A stretch of 64,000 nucleotides of DNA, from positions 9,501,404 through 9,565,403 of the forward strand of contig OZ038439.1 in NCBI GenBank assembly GCA_964036275.1, in the 5' to 3' direction. The notes beneath the pieces are model-generated. The model ran no database searches and was not told where the DNA came from. It saw only the letters and a list, made by a program, of their open reading frames with translations. The position numbers were made by a program, and so were the translations under genes. Below are positions 46,728-59,434 of this stretch, piece after piece (positions within the stretch are counted from its first letter, which is position 1; the number at the start of each line of letters is the position of its first letter). The stretch comes from Litoditis marina (lineage: Eukaryota; Nematoda; Chromadorea; Rhabditida; Rhabditidae).

Positions 46728-46819
46728 TTTCAATATAACAGATCACGAAGAATAGTATACATTCAATATGTTTATGTACATAAATACATCATAGTCGTAA
46801 AAATAGATCAAAATCAGAG

Positions 46820-47787
46820 TCATATCCTAATCGTCGTATTTTCTGAGGACGAAAAGCCTGCGTTCACTTCCCCCTCCTTTTCCGTAGTTTCATACGCGTA
46901 ATCCACTGGTGGTAAAGGCTCGATTGTAGTCCCTGAAAAATATCAAAAATAAGGAAAAACATCTTAGTCACTTCATTTTGACGTGAAAACCTACAGTATT
47001 CAACTCAACTTTCCACGGCTCGTTTCTGCTTCAAATATAATGAGAATGAAGAATACAATGCAGAAATGTTAAAGATTCGCACGGTTCGACTCAAACTAGT
47101 GCGATCACAATTTACGCAAGCGTTATGGTGAAGTTCGGCTGTCTTTGACGGATCGAACTTGATTCTCGAACACTTTACCATCGTTCAACTCAGATCTATT
47201 TGATCACAAGCGTCATGCAAATGTTTATGCTGTGTGTGAATGAACAAAGTACAACTCAGGTGCTTTACTTAGAATGTGCTCTGTAAAATACAGACTCGCC
47301 CTTGGGCGAAACAGTTCCAGAACAGAGCGATTTCGTCTAATTGTGAGAGACGCAGACTGTTAGAGAGAAAAGGCGATTTGCATTCCCGCCATGCTGTATT
47401 TACAGTAAAATACTGTACCACAAGGATCTTCTGAGACCGTCGTTCAACCAAATGTAGTTTGATCGCGACTGATCAAACTACAACGGAACTCACCCATTTC
47501 CTTAGCGAACCGCTGTTGATCCCTTACAAATGTCATGGCAGCAATTGAGAAGAGGATGACACTCAGAATGAGAACCACATTGGGGATGTAGAAGGAGATT
47601 AGCAGAGAGTGGAAGTTGGCATACGGAGAGTCATCGGTCCCTCGGATGGTGTCAGAGATCTGGAAGGGGAGAGAGTTAGAGAAGCAGAGAGAAATATAAA
47701 TATATAGAGAGCGTCGCTCCCTCGGATGGCGTCAGAGATCTGGAAGGGGAGAGAGTTAGAGAAAGAGAGAGAGGGGGAGGAATAGAA

Positions 47788-47819
<32 letters not shown>

Positions 47820-50800
47820 GAGGAAAGAGAGAGAGTCGCTCCCTCGGATGGCGTCAGAGATCTGGAAGGGTAGAGGATTAGAGAAAGAGAGAGGGAGTGG
47901 AAGAGAGAGACAGAGATAGAGGGAAGTGAGACAGCAAGAGTGATAGTGAAGAGAAGGAGAACAACGATAAGAAGACCGAGAGAAATGAATGGTCAGAGAA
48001 ACGAAGCCCACTGAAAAGAACATGAAAAGAGGCAAGAGAGATAAAGAAAAATAGAGGGATTGGGGAAGAGAGAAACAGATAGATAGAGAGAGGGAAGGAG
48101 GGAAATAGATACAGAGATAGAGAAAGGGAGAGACAGATAGATAGAGATAGAGGGAGGGAGGGAGGGAGGGAGAGATAGTAGATAGAGGGAGGGAGGGAGG
48201 GAGAGACAGATAGATAGAGATAGAGGGAGGGAGAGATAGTAGAGAGAGAGTGATTGCCCACCAATCCGAGAATGTACGGTCCGGAGGCGTCTCCCAACAG
48301 ATGTGACGTCAGAATCTGCCAAGAGTTGGCAGTGTTTCGCCGATGGGGTACAACGACAGACTGGAAAATTTACAGACCCCATTTGTATTTACAAAAATAT
48401 AGTGATAATGACGATTTGAATTTAATTGAAACACCTTTTCATGCGTTTTTACTTCTTTGAAATCGCTCCAGTTTGAACTGAATAGCTTGAACTTTGAACT
48501 TTCTCCAGACTCTTGCTGTAAGTTTCACCAAAATACTTCATGACTTCTAGATTAGTGATGTAACTGTCGTATTCGTCGTGTCGTATGTAGATGTGTATTC
48601 AAACTCGCTCAAAGCGTGATCGTTACCAGATCGCGGCCCTTTTAGGGCCTTAAACCTTAACCTAACCTTAACCTTAAACCTTAAAAGGGCCTTTTCTAGG
48701 GCGATTACCCGATATCTCTCCTATGGGGCTAATATTCCCTTGACTTTTCACCTGAGTGAGAATTGATTGAAACCAGATTGAAATTTGTAGTATGACCGGG
48801 AAGCAAAGTCACTCACCATGAGCATGTCCACATTTGTAGCCCAATTGAAGCAGAGCGCAGTGATACAAATCAACATCATGATCTAGAAATGATCGAATGT
48901 ATTATAGTTCACACCACTCCCTGACTCCTACAGTAATCTTACAAACTTTCCGAAGGTTGTTGTGAAGCTGAAAATGTAGTTCATGAAAAATGCTATCGTA
49001 TATTTACTCTACCTGAGAAAGAGAATGAGGTACGGAAATCCTCATCTTCTCCGATCAAAAGTAAGTGAGCGAAACGGCTTGGAAGTTTCGAAATCCTACT
49101 GTAGGAGTCTCAGTGGGAACGGAAAAGACTATACCGTTCACAAATTTTTCATTAGCAGTAGTGTTTGCCTCACACAGCTGACACGATTCGCAGCCAACAT
49201 CCGACCATTCGGCTCAACGAGAGAGTGTGCAGAATCAAGAGACGCAGCAGACGGTCTTAGTCTGTCTGCGGCCTCATTGACCTGCATGCTCTCTTGCTAT
49301 TGTAGTGGCCAATCGCAAAACAATTGCACGAACCCCTCTGAGTTTCAACTCCAAAGAGTTGAAACTCAACCATGTGACGGTCATATGATTCTCAATAGAA
49401 TGGATTCAAAGGTAGAAGGTGGCAGCCGAATAGTTCTTACGCGAAATTTGGTTTAGTTTCAGGTTACTTTTTTTTTACCAGAGTACGTATGCTAGAAGTT
49501 CCCGGCACCTTCATCCCATCCTGCGTCTCTCGCTCAGCCTCACTATTTCTCGTCTCTCACATCCCGGCGGGATGTGAGAGCAGAGAAATAGCATATGTTT
49601 GAAGAGACGCAGGATGGGATGAAGGTGCCGGGATCTTCTAGCATACGTACTCACAGACTAATGCACTCACTGCACAAACTACAAACTACACTTACCCAAG
49701 TGACAATCATATGGTTCTCGATCGAGTGTATTCCGAAGTAGAAAGTGGGCACTCCAATGACCGCTCCCAGCGCGCAGACAACCGCATCGGAGCGACGCGT
49801 CTGCACGTAGCGGAACGGACCCGTTCCGTTGCGGATGAACTGAAAACAAGGGAGTAATATATGCACATTCTTTATCTAACCGGGAGACTGTTCCGTTAAC
49901 AACGTCACTTAACGGTTGACCGGGTTGATGGTTAGCTAGCTGATGCGGTAACCGAAATACCGCGGTACCGTTGCGGATGAACTGGAAGCAGGGGGTGACG
50001 AGAGGGTTACTTAAAGGGGGACTGCATTGAATGCCGAGTTTGGCTAACGGTGTTACCCGAAAAGAAACAAGAGTCAGAGAAGTGCGCGCAATCAATATTC
50101 ATTCACTCCAAATTATCCTCTGCGTCTCTGACAGTAGGCAAAAAGTTGGTGAAATTTGGAAAATAGAACTTTGAATTGGACATTCCAGTAAAAAAAGGAC
50201 ACATATCGAACTGTCTCAGTTCGATCTTCTATTTGGTAATTCAATGCAGCCCCCCTTTAAGGAAAAGGAATAATCGGACAGTTGGCACCAGGTTAATGGT
50301 TAACGGAACACCCAGTTCCTGGTGTGGAATTAGCGAGGATTTTTTTTACAGTTTGAATAACTAAGAGTGTTTTTTTTGTGTGAACGTGAGAAAGTCGAAA
50401 GAAAACTAAAGGGTTTTCTGCACGTAGCCGAACGAAACGGTTCAGTTTCGGATGAACGAAAAGAAGGAAATAGACTGCACTTCTCTCAGAGCCTATATTG
50501 TGCATGTTTCCCTAGCGTTTTGTTGTTATTCTGTTTGTGTGAATATCATTTCTCGTCTGGGAATGGTAGATCAAACAACTTACCGACGACAATATTGTTC
50601 CCATGGAAACACCGAGAATCCCTCCCACACACGTGAGAGTACCGAACACCATGTTAACTCTGAAAATCGATAATTTCTCAAATGAAACAAGCTACAAACT
50701 TCTTGAACAATATTTATTAACAATACTTCTTACTGAAGTGTTCAACCATGTTCAGTGCAATAATACTATACCCGACAGAAGTACAAACAACAATCACTTC

Positions 50801-53263
50801 GAGACCAAACTACAACAACTGACTGTGATTTATATTTTGCATCCAAGTCCTCGGTTGAGTTGAGTCCCTGTTTCCAGGCGTCTTTGTGGAGAATTGCGGT
50901 GGGGACCCACCAGGACATGGTCCCCACAGTAAACACGATGGCCGTGTAACCGAGGGTGGAAGTAACGTAGGTAGCACTGGAAGTAAATGATAAAGTTTTT
51001 TTTCCATTGCTACTGAGACTTCTACAGTATGAGTTGGTAACTTTCAGGTCGTTCTGATCACGTGAAAGTGCTTGGAAAGGTGAACAATTGGTTGACCAAA
51101 AAGGTGAAATTCGCATTTCAAAACAACCATTGGAAAGTTTGAATATGTACGGTTGAAGTTTCCAAAGGAATTATGTGAACTTTTCTAACCACACACCAAT
51201 ATGTTTCATCTTTCAGTAGAAACCAAAAAGTTGTAAACAGTCATTTCTAGATCTATACCAAACTCAATCGTGCACCTACTTGCATGCCAATGACTTGATA
51301 TCCTGCCAATAGCTGGTCGCCTTGACTTCGTTGACAATTTCTCCCTGGTCCCGCTCCGCTCGACCTCGCTCAGGCTCCTCCACGAAGAACACGATCAACA
51401 CCAGACTGATGATACCTGAAAAACTCATATAACAAGACTAGAAACGATTTGCAACCTAAAAAGTTATACAAGCATTTATATACTATAGGGTTTGTATTTC
51501 CAAAGCAAGAAAACGGCCCGCTTTGTTTGTAGTTTGGAACCGTTGGTTTTTGATCCAAATTCGGTAATTAGGTATTAGGACGTGTATGGAGATAAAACTG
51601 CGACGAAAATTTTGGACAACTTGCCAATGAACTTGCAAGGTGAAAAGATCAGAATATTTAAAATGTGTTTTTGGCAAGGAGCCAGATTTGAAAATATAAA
51701 ACTGAGATTCATCCACTACCCTAAAACTGACCGAGAATAGCCGTTGCCCTAACTCCCCATTGCCAGGCGCCGAAAATGGCGGCCACCGTGGAACCGACGA
51801 TGAAACCGAATCCACTGAAAAACCATTTTGTTAAAAATGTTAAAAACCACAAAGTATAAATTATTAGCATTTTGCTCCGCTTTGTTTGTGGTTGAACCCA
51901 GTGTAGAGAGACAGAGATAAACCAAACTAAGCATCTTGCTTCTCTGTTTGTAGTTTGAACTCGTTCTTTTCGGTCGAAAATCATGGCGTGTATCCAGCTC
52001 AAACTACAAATATGCCCCAAACTAACCATCCAACCGGAATGGCGAAGTAGAAGAACATGAGCATCTTGCTCCTCTGTGGTCCGGAGAACATGTCGGCGAT
52101 GATGGTGGGGGATATGGTAGCGTAGGACGCCTCGCCGACCCCGACTATGCCACGCATCAGAAGGAATAGCCAGAAATGCTGGAAAAAGTTGGAAAAAGGG
52201 TGAGTAGAAACGCTGGAAAACAGTCAGTAAAAGCACTATGCCAACTGGACAACTTTGCTGACGTATACATGTGTCCTTACACAGCACAAAATAATAAATA
52301 CAGTATCCCCGCTTCTCTTTGAGCGACAACTACAAAGACTGTGTCGAACGAACCGTAGGTCCAACTAGCGTAGACGCCACTACAGCTAGAATCCAAACCG
52401 CTATACCAGTCATCATGATGAATTTTCGATTATATCTGAAAAACGCAACAATTCAAGTTTGTTGGTTTTAATCGTTCTTTAGAGATTTTAGGATATTTCA
52501 TTGATTGATTAACTTTTTCGTGCAATACTACAGACATCTGAAAACCAGACTGAGATCACAGTTACGTTCCTTCTTCTCGAGACTTTTTCAAATAAGAAAA
52601 CAACCTTCGGAAATCGTTTGACTTGTTTGTGAATAGTTTATTGACTTGGATTAGTTTACACAAAACTCTATTTTATAACTGATAAGGTTATCAAAAATGA
52701 TTGAGAAACTAACCGATCTCCCAAGAAGCCGCAAATTGGGGAAAATACCATGAAAAATATAATAAATACTGTTTGTAACAGTCCTCCCTGGGCGTCGTTT
52801 ATATTATAATATTTCTGAATGTCGGATAAAACTCCTGGAAAGATTAGATGAGCATATTTTAGGAAACATAGAAGATTATCTTTTTTTCACAACAGAACCT
52901 TGGATCTAATGTAGGCCAAATTTATGAAATATCCCCATATGTTAGACTCGAACCGGGCTCAAAAGTTGGGAGGGGCGGACGCTAACCACTATACCACTGA
53001 GCTTACCACAGCACAAAGTGAGATCTACAGTATACCCCGCCTATCTTTATAACTATAAGACCTTTATTTTGCTTTTTCAATTTGAATTTTCCGTAAACAA
53101 AATTTGTTGACCTACCAGCAATCGTGAATCTGTCCATATAATTCAACAAATTCACCAGGAACAGCACGGAAATACACACATATTTTCGCCAATTGGGCTG
53201 TTTTGTCTCGTCTGGGGTTATTTCTGGTTTAGTTGGAATGGTCACTTCTACCTCTTCATTCAT
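46820..53263 (-). CDS. Spinster (Spns)-type major facilitator transporter
   Basis: Exons in transcription order: 53263-53116, 52834-52714, 52435-52354, 52178-52027, 51814-51732, 51415-51280, 50976-50824, 50659-50584, 49839-49696, 48882-48817, 48360-48262, 47659-47494, 46932-46820 (TGA), giving 512 residues. A hydrophilic N-terminus leads to [13 protein letters not shown] in TM1, typical of Spinster proteins. MFS motif A is GFLGDRYNRK (about 85-94) and motif B is [11 protein letters not shown] with Arg126. Twelve hydrophobic segments fit the family length, including a C-terminal one in exon 12 ([15 protein letters not shown]). The acidic tail is short. By family knowledge these are lysosomal or plasma-membrane lipid (lysophospholipid or sphingolipid) exporters; C. 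elegans has several spin genes, and which one this is cannot be told. Copies of its exon starts lie in two introns. Confidence 0.92.
47680..48250 (-). repeat. GA/GGGA-rich simple repeats with two copies of an exon start
   Basis: Long GAGAGA and GGGAGGGA stretches in the intron between Spinster-like exons 11 and 12. At 47717-47745 and 47842-47872 the sequence CTCGGATGGCGTCAGAGATCT followed by GGAAGG repeats the acceptor and first codons of exon 12 (47640-47668). Open frames here are artefacts of the dinucleotide repeat. Confidence 0.9.
49485..49655. repeat. Hairpin element, arms about 75 bp
   Basis: AGTACGTATGCTAGAAG at the left returns as CTTCTAGCATACGTACT at the right. The arms contain CACCTTCATCCCATCCTGCG and its complement. 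A decayed relative sits at about 59125-59266 (AGACGCAGGATG, GGCATACGTACTCA). Confidence 0.85.
49960..49995 (-). repeat. Copy of the Spinster-like exon 9 start
   Basis: On the minus strand CTTCCAG is followed by TTCATCCGCAACGGTACC, matching the true acceptor and first six codons at 49845-49822. A second, more decayed copy without the AG lies at about 50410-50465. Confidence 0.8.
52930..53011 (-). ncRNA. tRNA-like segment in a Spinster-like intron
   Basis: On the minus strand AAGCTCAGTGGTATAGTGGT forms an A-box-like D arm and CCCGGTTCGAGTC a B box. The acceptor arms do not pair well; probably tRNA-derived. Confidence 0.55.
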
Positions 53264-53281
53264 TGTGGGTTAGTACTGGAA
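53264..53281 (-). promoter_or_regulatory. Likely trans-splice acceptor of the Spinster-like gene
   Basis: On the minus strand TTTCCAG ends at 53276, 13 bases before the ATG at 53263. Spacing fits a spliced-leader site. Confidence 0.55.
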
Positions 53282-53569
53282 ATAGATGCAATTAAGAATT
53301 ATGAATATAAACAATCAATAATAAAAATAAATAGTTTCCAAAAAGAAGTACATAGTACCTAAACCTTAGTATTAGATTTCAAATGTATGCTATAAAACAT
53401 AATAACAACCTTTTTAACGTTTACTTTTTATTGTACTAATCAATTAGATTAGACTATGAAAAATGAGGTTCTTCATTCAGACGTGGTTGTTGTGAAACTG
53501 TTAAAAAACAATCAATACGCATAACTTGCATGTTACCGACTGCTGCAACTTGCAATCGTTTAAAGACTG

Positions 53570-53700
53570 TATACTGTCAATTGCAGAGTCACGTGAAACA
53601 TGTTAAACACAGCAGAACTCAGAAACGTGAAATGACAAAGTGCACAATGCTCATTAGAATGCGAACGTTACGTGACTATATTCAGTTGACTTCTAGTATA
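53570..53700. mobile_element. Inverted-repeat element, CACGTGAAACATG family (copy 3)
   Basis: TATACTGTCAATTGCAGAGTC...GACTTCTAGTATA ends, plus the shared AACACAGCAGAA and TGACAAAGTGCAC interior. Confidence 0.8.
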
Positions 53701-54137
53701 GCATAAACAACAAAACAAACAAATTGTCTGGGGTGAGCAAGGTTGATTTGTTACGGGAACTGAAGTGCATAAAACTTGGTTTAGAGTCAATAAATACAAC
53801 CTCAAATCTATTGGCAACGTTGTGTGAAAAAAATAAAACGCTGATTAGAGTGCAATATTCCCAATCGAGCTTATTGTGATACAATAGCCAAAAAGAAAAC
53901 TTCGCGAAACTGCCAATACCGGAAGATTCTATTGTGACTCAGATTACATTGAAAAGACCTTTGTTTGTTTCAAGTTCGGAAAGTTCGAAACAAAACGTAT
54001 AGTCTATTTCAATCATACGAATACTTCTACAGTATCTAGTTTCGAAAAAATCCAACTAAATAAACCCCTCAAACTTGTTGTGACTACTATATGATTTATA
54101 TTATACTAGAAGAAAATTGGGATTGACTACTATATAT

Positions 54138-54271
54138 TATACTAGAAGTAAATTGGATAGTCACGTAAAGTTAGCATTCTAATGGGACATCGTGCACTTT
54201 GTCATTGCACGCTTCTTATTTCTGCTGTGTAAAGGATGTTTCCCCTGACTGTGCAATGGACTAACAGTATA
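54138..54271. mobile_element. Inverted-repeat element, CACGTGAAACATG family (copy 4)
   Basis: Opposite orientation: TATACTAGAAGTAAATTGGA...CAATGGACTAACAGTATA. A fragment of its left end (54099-54120) is duplicated just upstream. Confidence 0.8.
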
Positions 54272-54828
54272 ATGACAAGACTAGAGGTATATATTTTGGT
54301 ATCTTTCAGCACTTTGACGAATTCGTGATGTGATTCATTGTAAATGATGCTAGAAATGGAAACATTCTAAGAATGACAAATCTACAACAATGAAGTAAGA
54401 TAGAGGAGATGCAGAACTATTTAAAATTAGGTTGATATTGAAAAAAATGCAAAAATCATAGGTTGCAAATAGTCATGGCAACAAAATTTACGTCATTCCC
54501 CTGCATGCGAAATACAAACCCAACTAGGGACTTTTTCAATAATAGTAACGTTCATTAGTTAAAGATGAAACAAATTATTAGTGCCATTTCGTACATGAAC
54601 AAATACGTATTTATATACTGAATCGACGGTACACGAACGACAAAAACAGATCCCAAGTTTTGGTTACAAGTTTTAAAACGAAGCAAAATTCAAATACCTA
54701 GACTGACAATGAAACCCGAAATGTTTTGACTAATATTTGAACAACACATTTTAAATCAGGCAGACTTATAGTTCAATTACCGCTCTTACTGCCATGACGC
54801 ATGTACGTTGTCGCAAACTGGTTTTATT

Positions 54829-54962
54829 AATACTAGAAGTAAATTGGAAAAGTCACGTAACGTAAGCATTCTAATAAGGAATCGTGCACTTTGTCACTGC
54901 ACGTTTCTGAGTTCTGCTGTGTTTAACATGTTTCACGTGACTGTGCAGTTGAATAACATTAT
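54829..54962. mobile_element. Inverted-repeat element, CACGTGAAACATG family (copy 5)
   Basis: Opposite orientation, with ATACTAGAAGTAAATTGGAA at the left and the GTTTAACATGTTTCACGTGA block at the right. Confidence 0.8.
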
Positions 54963-56534
54963 CATTACAAATTGGACACCTCAGAACGTCACTGAAACTG
55001 TTCTTTTCAGGACAACTATACATATTTGGAACTTTCTTCTAGTAAAAAAACTAACAAATCTTAAGCAATGTGACAAAAATTGGGGGTTCCAACCGCATAA
55101 TTTATATTGAACGATATTTAATAGTAGAAAACCATAAACTTTGACTAGGTGACTGGATTTTTGGAAAAGGTGTCGGTTATAGCAAAATATCTGATGGCCA
55201 ATACCAGTTTTGCCGCCTAACATCGATTATTTTGGAATTACATCTGATGGTATAAATGTATATTATGATTGTTTCTATGTGAATTAAATTCACGCTATAT
55301 GTATGATTTGTATTTGCCACTTTGCTGTCTTCAATAATGTAAATAATAACTGAAATTGTAAGAGTGAAAAGTGATGGAAAACGACAAAATTTGGTAAGAA
55401 TCAATCCTAATTTCAGTTAACTAAATGAAATACAGATCAATCGATACAAAAATATTCAATAATCGAACGTGTAGCGTGAGTGTTAAAAGTTATTGAAAAG
55501 CCACAGACGTTGGCTATTATAAACTATTGAAATAATCAATAATCAATTTTTATTATTATTTTGTATGAATAAAAAGTGGTCCAAATCGACAAAGCATGAG
55601 CTGGCTATCCCCCCCCCCAAATCGCTATCTTGGCGTGGGAAAACAGGTTCATGTCGACAGCCAAGGCTATATGTAATCCGGAAAATTATAGCTATACTAC
55701 TGGTTAGGTTTTACGTGGAAACGTGAGAAATTACTAAACAAAGCTACTGAACTGAGCTACTGAAAAAGCAAAAGTATGGTTATTTTTCACGTTTTACGTT
55801 GTATCTTTTCCCGAATCGGTTCGGTTTAGGAAGCGAACCGTTTGCGTACTCAAACCGACATGAAACCGAACCAAACTCTAATAAACGTTACGCAGTCAAC
55901 CAATTTCAGCAGTAATTACATGAATTGGTTCGTTTCCAACTTTGTTGGCCCAAATTTGGTTCGGTTCTAGAAAGAACCAACTGGTTCGGGAAGAATAGGT
56001 TCGGGAAGGAATTCACCAGTATGATTCCCTCCTAGGCTATACGTTATCCGGTAGAATATGGCACATCCGAACTATACTACTGGTTGAGTTTCACGTGGAA
56101 ACATGTAGAAGTACAACAATTCGGTAAAGTTCAAAAAAGGTCGATGTTTCTTCACGTGTATTACGTGTATGTTTCATTCACTTCTAGTACCGACCTATGA
56201 AGTTCAATAGGAATAGCTCAATATTAGTTTTTTATTATCTTGAAAAGAACTACAAGTTAATTAACCTGCGTTAAATTATGGTGTTCTGTATTACCCAGAA
56301 TGAGAAACATTTTATTTCCAGGGTTGTATTTCCTCTACACGTGACTTTTACACGTAGGAAACTAACAAACATATGAAATAAGATGTTTATATTATTGTTA
56401 CAAATTCGAAATAAATTGTTTAAAAATGGTTTCAGTGAAAGTACATTGTACAGAAATAGATATATTCCAGGTGAGGGTGAAATACGGGGGTTGTTGACAG
56501 TATCGGAGAACGCCCTTGAGGGGAGAGAGGTGAC

Positions 56535-56705
56535 CATAAACAGAGAGAGAGAGGGAGAGAGAGAGAGAGAGAGAGACAGAGAGAGAGAGAGAGGGAGAGA
56601 GAGAGACAGAGAAAGAGAGAGGAGAGTTATAGAGAAAAAGATAGAGAGACAGAAAGAGACACAGAAAGAGAGAGGAGAAATATAGAGAGAAAGGTAGAGA
56701 GAGGA
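56535..56705 (+). repeat. (GA)n-rich simple repeat
   Basis: Nearly pure GAGAGA with scattered CAGAGA and AAAGAG. It explains the long Ser/Leu and Arg/Glu frames read across it on both strands. Confidence 0.95.
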
Positions 56706-57889
56706 ACAAAGATATAGGGATAGATACAGTGGTAGCTGAACAACTTTCGAAGTGAAAAACCTTGACATGAGTTTCTTTCTGTGCTAATCTCTGATAAATG
56801 TGAATTCCGCCGGATTATTTCTTAAAAAGTGCAATCGCGTGTTCAACTCGGAAGACAATGATAAACCGAAGTGATTGTCTAGTTCCGGAAAACAAAATTT
56901 AGAAAAAAAACAAAAAGAAAAATCTAGTTTGAATGCAGTTTGATCTCTGTACACTGACATACTTACAATTATTCCTAGTAATGTAGAGAGTTAGTAGAGA
57001 ATCGAACATAACTTAGAATAGAATAGAATAAAATAGATTTATTCGTGATTTAACACGTGACTTCCACATAGTATGTGGCACTCCAAATGAGTAAATGGAG
57101 AGGAGAAGTGAAAAGAAAAAGGGTATGGTTACCCTGTTACGCGCACATCATATTACATGCAATTTAACAGTGCTGGACGACGGCGATTGAACCAAATGAT
57201 TTGTGGGACAATAGTTATCTTGAAAGAGACTTAATTGAAAATAAGAAAGTAGTTTGACTGTAGCTTGATCTTCGTATGCAAAATGGCAAAAAAACAAATG
57301 CTTCATGATAAATATGAACGAAAAGTTATAAACAATGTTGAAACTGAGGGATCGTCTAGTTCCGGAGAATAGAGTAAGAGAAATTGGAGTTAGAGAGAGT
57401 CTTCTAAAACTTGGTAATGTGAAAAATAAGAGGAAAAAGTAATGCTTATCGAGAATTGTGAACGAAAGGTTGTTGGCCTCTGATCAAACATCCGTCGGTC
57501 AAGATCGGTTTGTTTTGTACTACGGTGTTTGAAGTTTGATCCCGTTGACTTCGAGACGAATTCAAAGTTTTTGAAAAGTTGCTAAGTGTGACTATAGTAT
57601 TTGTAATTTTTACATGGACTTTCAATAACTCAACGTTTCAACTATTGTTACAGTTGGGAATTCATTACATGCAACACATTGTACTACTAATTGTGGTTGA
57701 ATAGGTACAGCAGGAAAGAAAATGCAAAGAAAACACAGCGAAAAATAATAAAACTATCTCGACGTTTTGAAGGAAAAAAAGATCTGAAGCAAAAGAATGG
57801 CAGATGACAATTTACACAGTAGAAGTTCGCGATGGTGTGAAAGAGAGTTAAAAACTCGAAGATATTTTACAATGAACAAAATTATACAG

Positions 57890-58013
57890 TTAAAGCAGGA
57901 CGATTACGTGGACCAATCCCGTGTCAACGGTGTTTTAAACTGCAATTGAGAAATGTATTGCAGTTTAAAGGACTGAAGCGTTCCGATTGGACCACATAAT
58001 CGTCCTTCTTTAA
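57890..58013. mobile_element. TTAA fold-back MITE (copy 6)
   Basis: 124 bp, bounded by TTAA at both ends; one arm base change (GCAGGACG). Confidence 0.9.
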
Positions 58014-58889
58014 ACAGCCATATAAGCTATACACCACAATTTTTGAAACTCACAACGAAACCACAACCAAATAAATGTACAACCAAAACAACATAAACCA
58101 AGATTTTTCAAACTCACAATGTCAGTGAATAGGCGATGTAGTCAGTAACCGTCAGTTGAAATTTCACTTTGAACCAGTCTTTCCTAACTGCATTCTAAAT
58201 TAACTTGCCCAGTTCTATTCCACATGTTTTTCACGTTATGCAAATGGAAACTCGTATTTTCTGTCTGGGAGTTTGGAAAGTATTGTCGATTTCGACCTTT
58301 TTAGTCTGTAAATAAACTCTTTGGAAGTAAACACGTTTGAACTGTCTGGATTGAGAAGTATGTTAGGGTTGAGCGAAGTGCGAAAGCTACAGTGCTTGTT
58401 ATTCCCACTGAGACTTGACGACATCGTGCCAAGTTGTTTTGAATGACTATTTCTTGAAGCAAACACAAAATTTCCAAAATTATTTCCTATTTACTCGTTG
58501 TAATATAGCTTTTTGACGAGGACCTTGTCTCAGATTATGAAAAAACTACTGAAATACAAAATTAAAAATGTAAAAAAAATGGTACGTAAAGCAGCAAACC
58601 TAAAACTCCTTGCTGTATATACATGGAAAAAATGAAACTAGTAAAACATGAAAACAATAATATTGATGGTTTGTAAAACAGAAGTAAGTTTGCAGAGAAC
58701 TCGTGGTTTTTCGCAGGAAATGTCATTCATCTTTGTAATCTGGCCTGATAAGATGCTCAATTATCGTCACGCTTTTCCTGATTTACGAGTCTTTTTATAG
58801 ATAACGAAAAAGTACAGTCTATACCCCAATATAGCTTGTTCGAATGGAAAAACGTCACTAGTTCGGAATGAAAATTGGCAAACTTCCGG

Positions 58890-59013
58890 TTAAAGAAGGA
58901 CGATTATGTGGACCAATCCCGACGCATCGGTCCTTTAAACCGCAACTGAAAAATGTATTGCGGTTTAAAGGACGGAAGCGTTGCGATTGGCCCACACAAT
59001 CGAGCCTATTTAA
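58890..59013. mobile_element. TTAA fold-back MITE (copy 7)
   Basis: 124 bp, bounded by TTAA. The most diverged copy, with several CpG-type substitutions in the arms. Confidence 0.85.
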
Positions 59014-59262
59014 TACTTTAAATACTTGTTTTAAAAAAGTAGGCGCGACACGCAGTATTCAAGTGTTTATGTTTTTGTACGGTAATACTTTGGGTTGACT
59101 TCAGAGGCCTAACTCAATAGTATCCCGTTTCTTCATGCAAACCTGCGGCTCCTCAAACACACACTATTTCTCTGGTCTCACATCTCGCCGAGATACGAGT
59201 GTCGCGAAACAGTGTGCAAGGCGAGAGACGCAGGATGCGGCGGGGAGTTCTGGCATACGTAC

Positions 59263-59434
59263 TCAGGCGAGGTAGCAAACCCGCCAATCTCATGAGAAGT
59301 TCATATGAGTTTCTCATGAGATACCTCATGAGCTAGTCATGAACTCTCAATGTTATAGCATAGCAATCAATAGGATTTCATGAGAAGCGCATGAGGTATC
59401 TCATGAGATTTCTGAGGAATTGCTACGGCGCCAG
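59263..59434. mobile_element. Fold-back element, CTCATGAG family (copy 4)
   Basis: Ends CAGGCGAGGTAGCAA...TTGCTACGGCGCCAGG with internal CTCATGAG motifs. Confidence 0.75.

Larger units (their letters stand above)
45012..46819. other. Interval between the WD paralogue and the Spinster-like gene
   Basis: Contains a partial CATACACCAG element (45122-45250), a GGTAACC element (46176-46400), a TTAA MITE (46604-46727) and otherwise AT-rich unrecognised sequence. No coding exon was found. Confidence 0.55.

Noticed and set aside
47676..48382. Ser/Leu/Pro-rich frames of 119-139 codons near 48000
   Set aside because: They translate GA/GGGA simple repeats inside a Spinster-like intron and overlap true exon 11 in the wrong frame.
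56271..56768. 165-codon Ser/Leu frame and its opposite-strand Arg/Glu frame
   Set aside because: Both come from the (GA)n repeat at 56535-56705.
58236..58466. 76-codon minus-strand frame in the gene-free interval
   Set aside because: No recognisable motif, no flanking splice or trans-splice signal, and length within chance for this composition.
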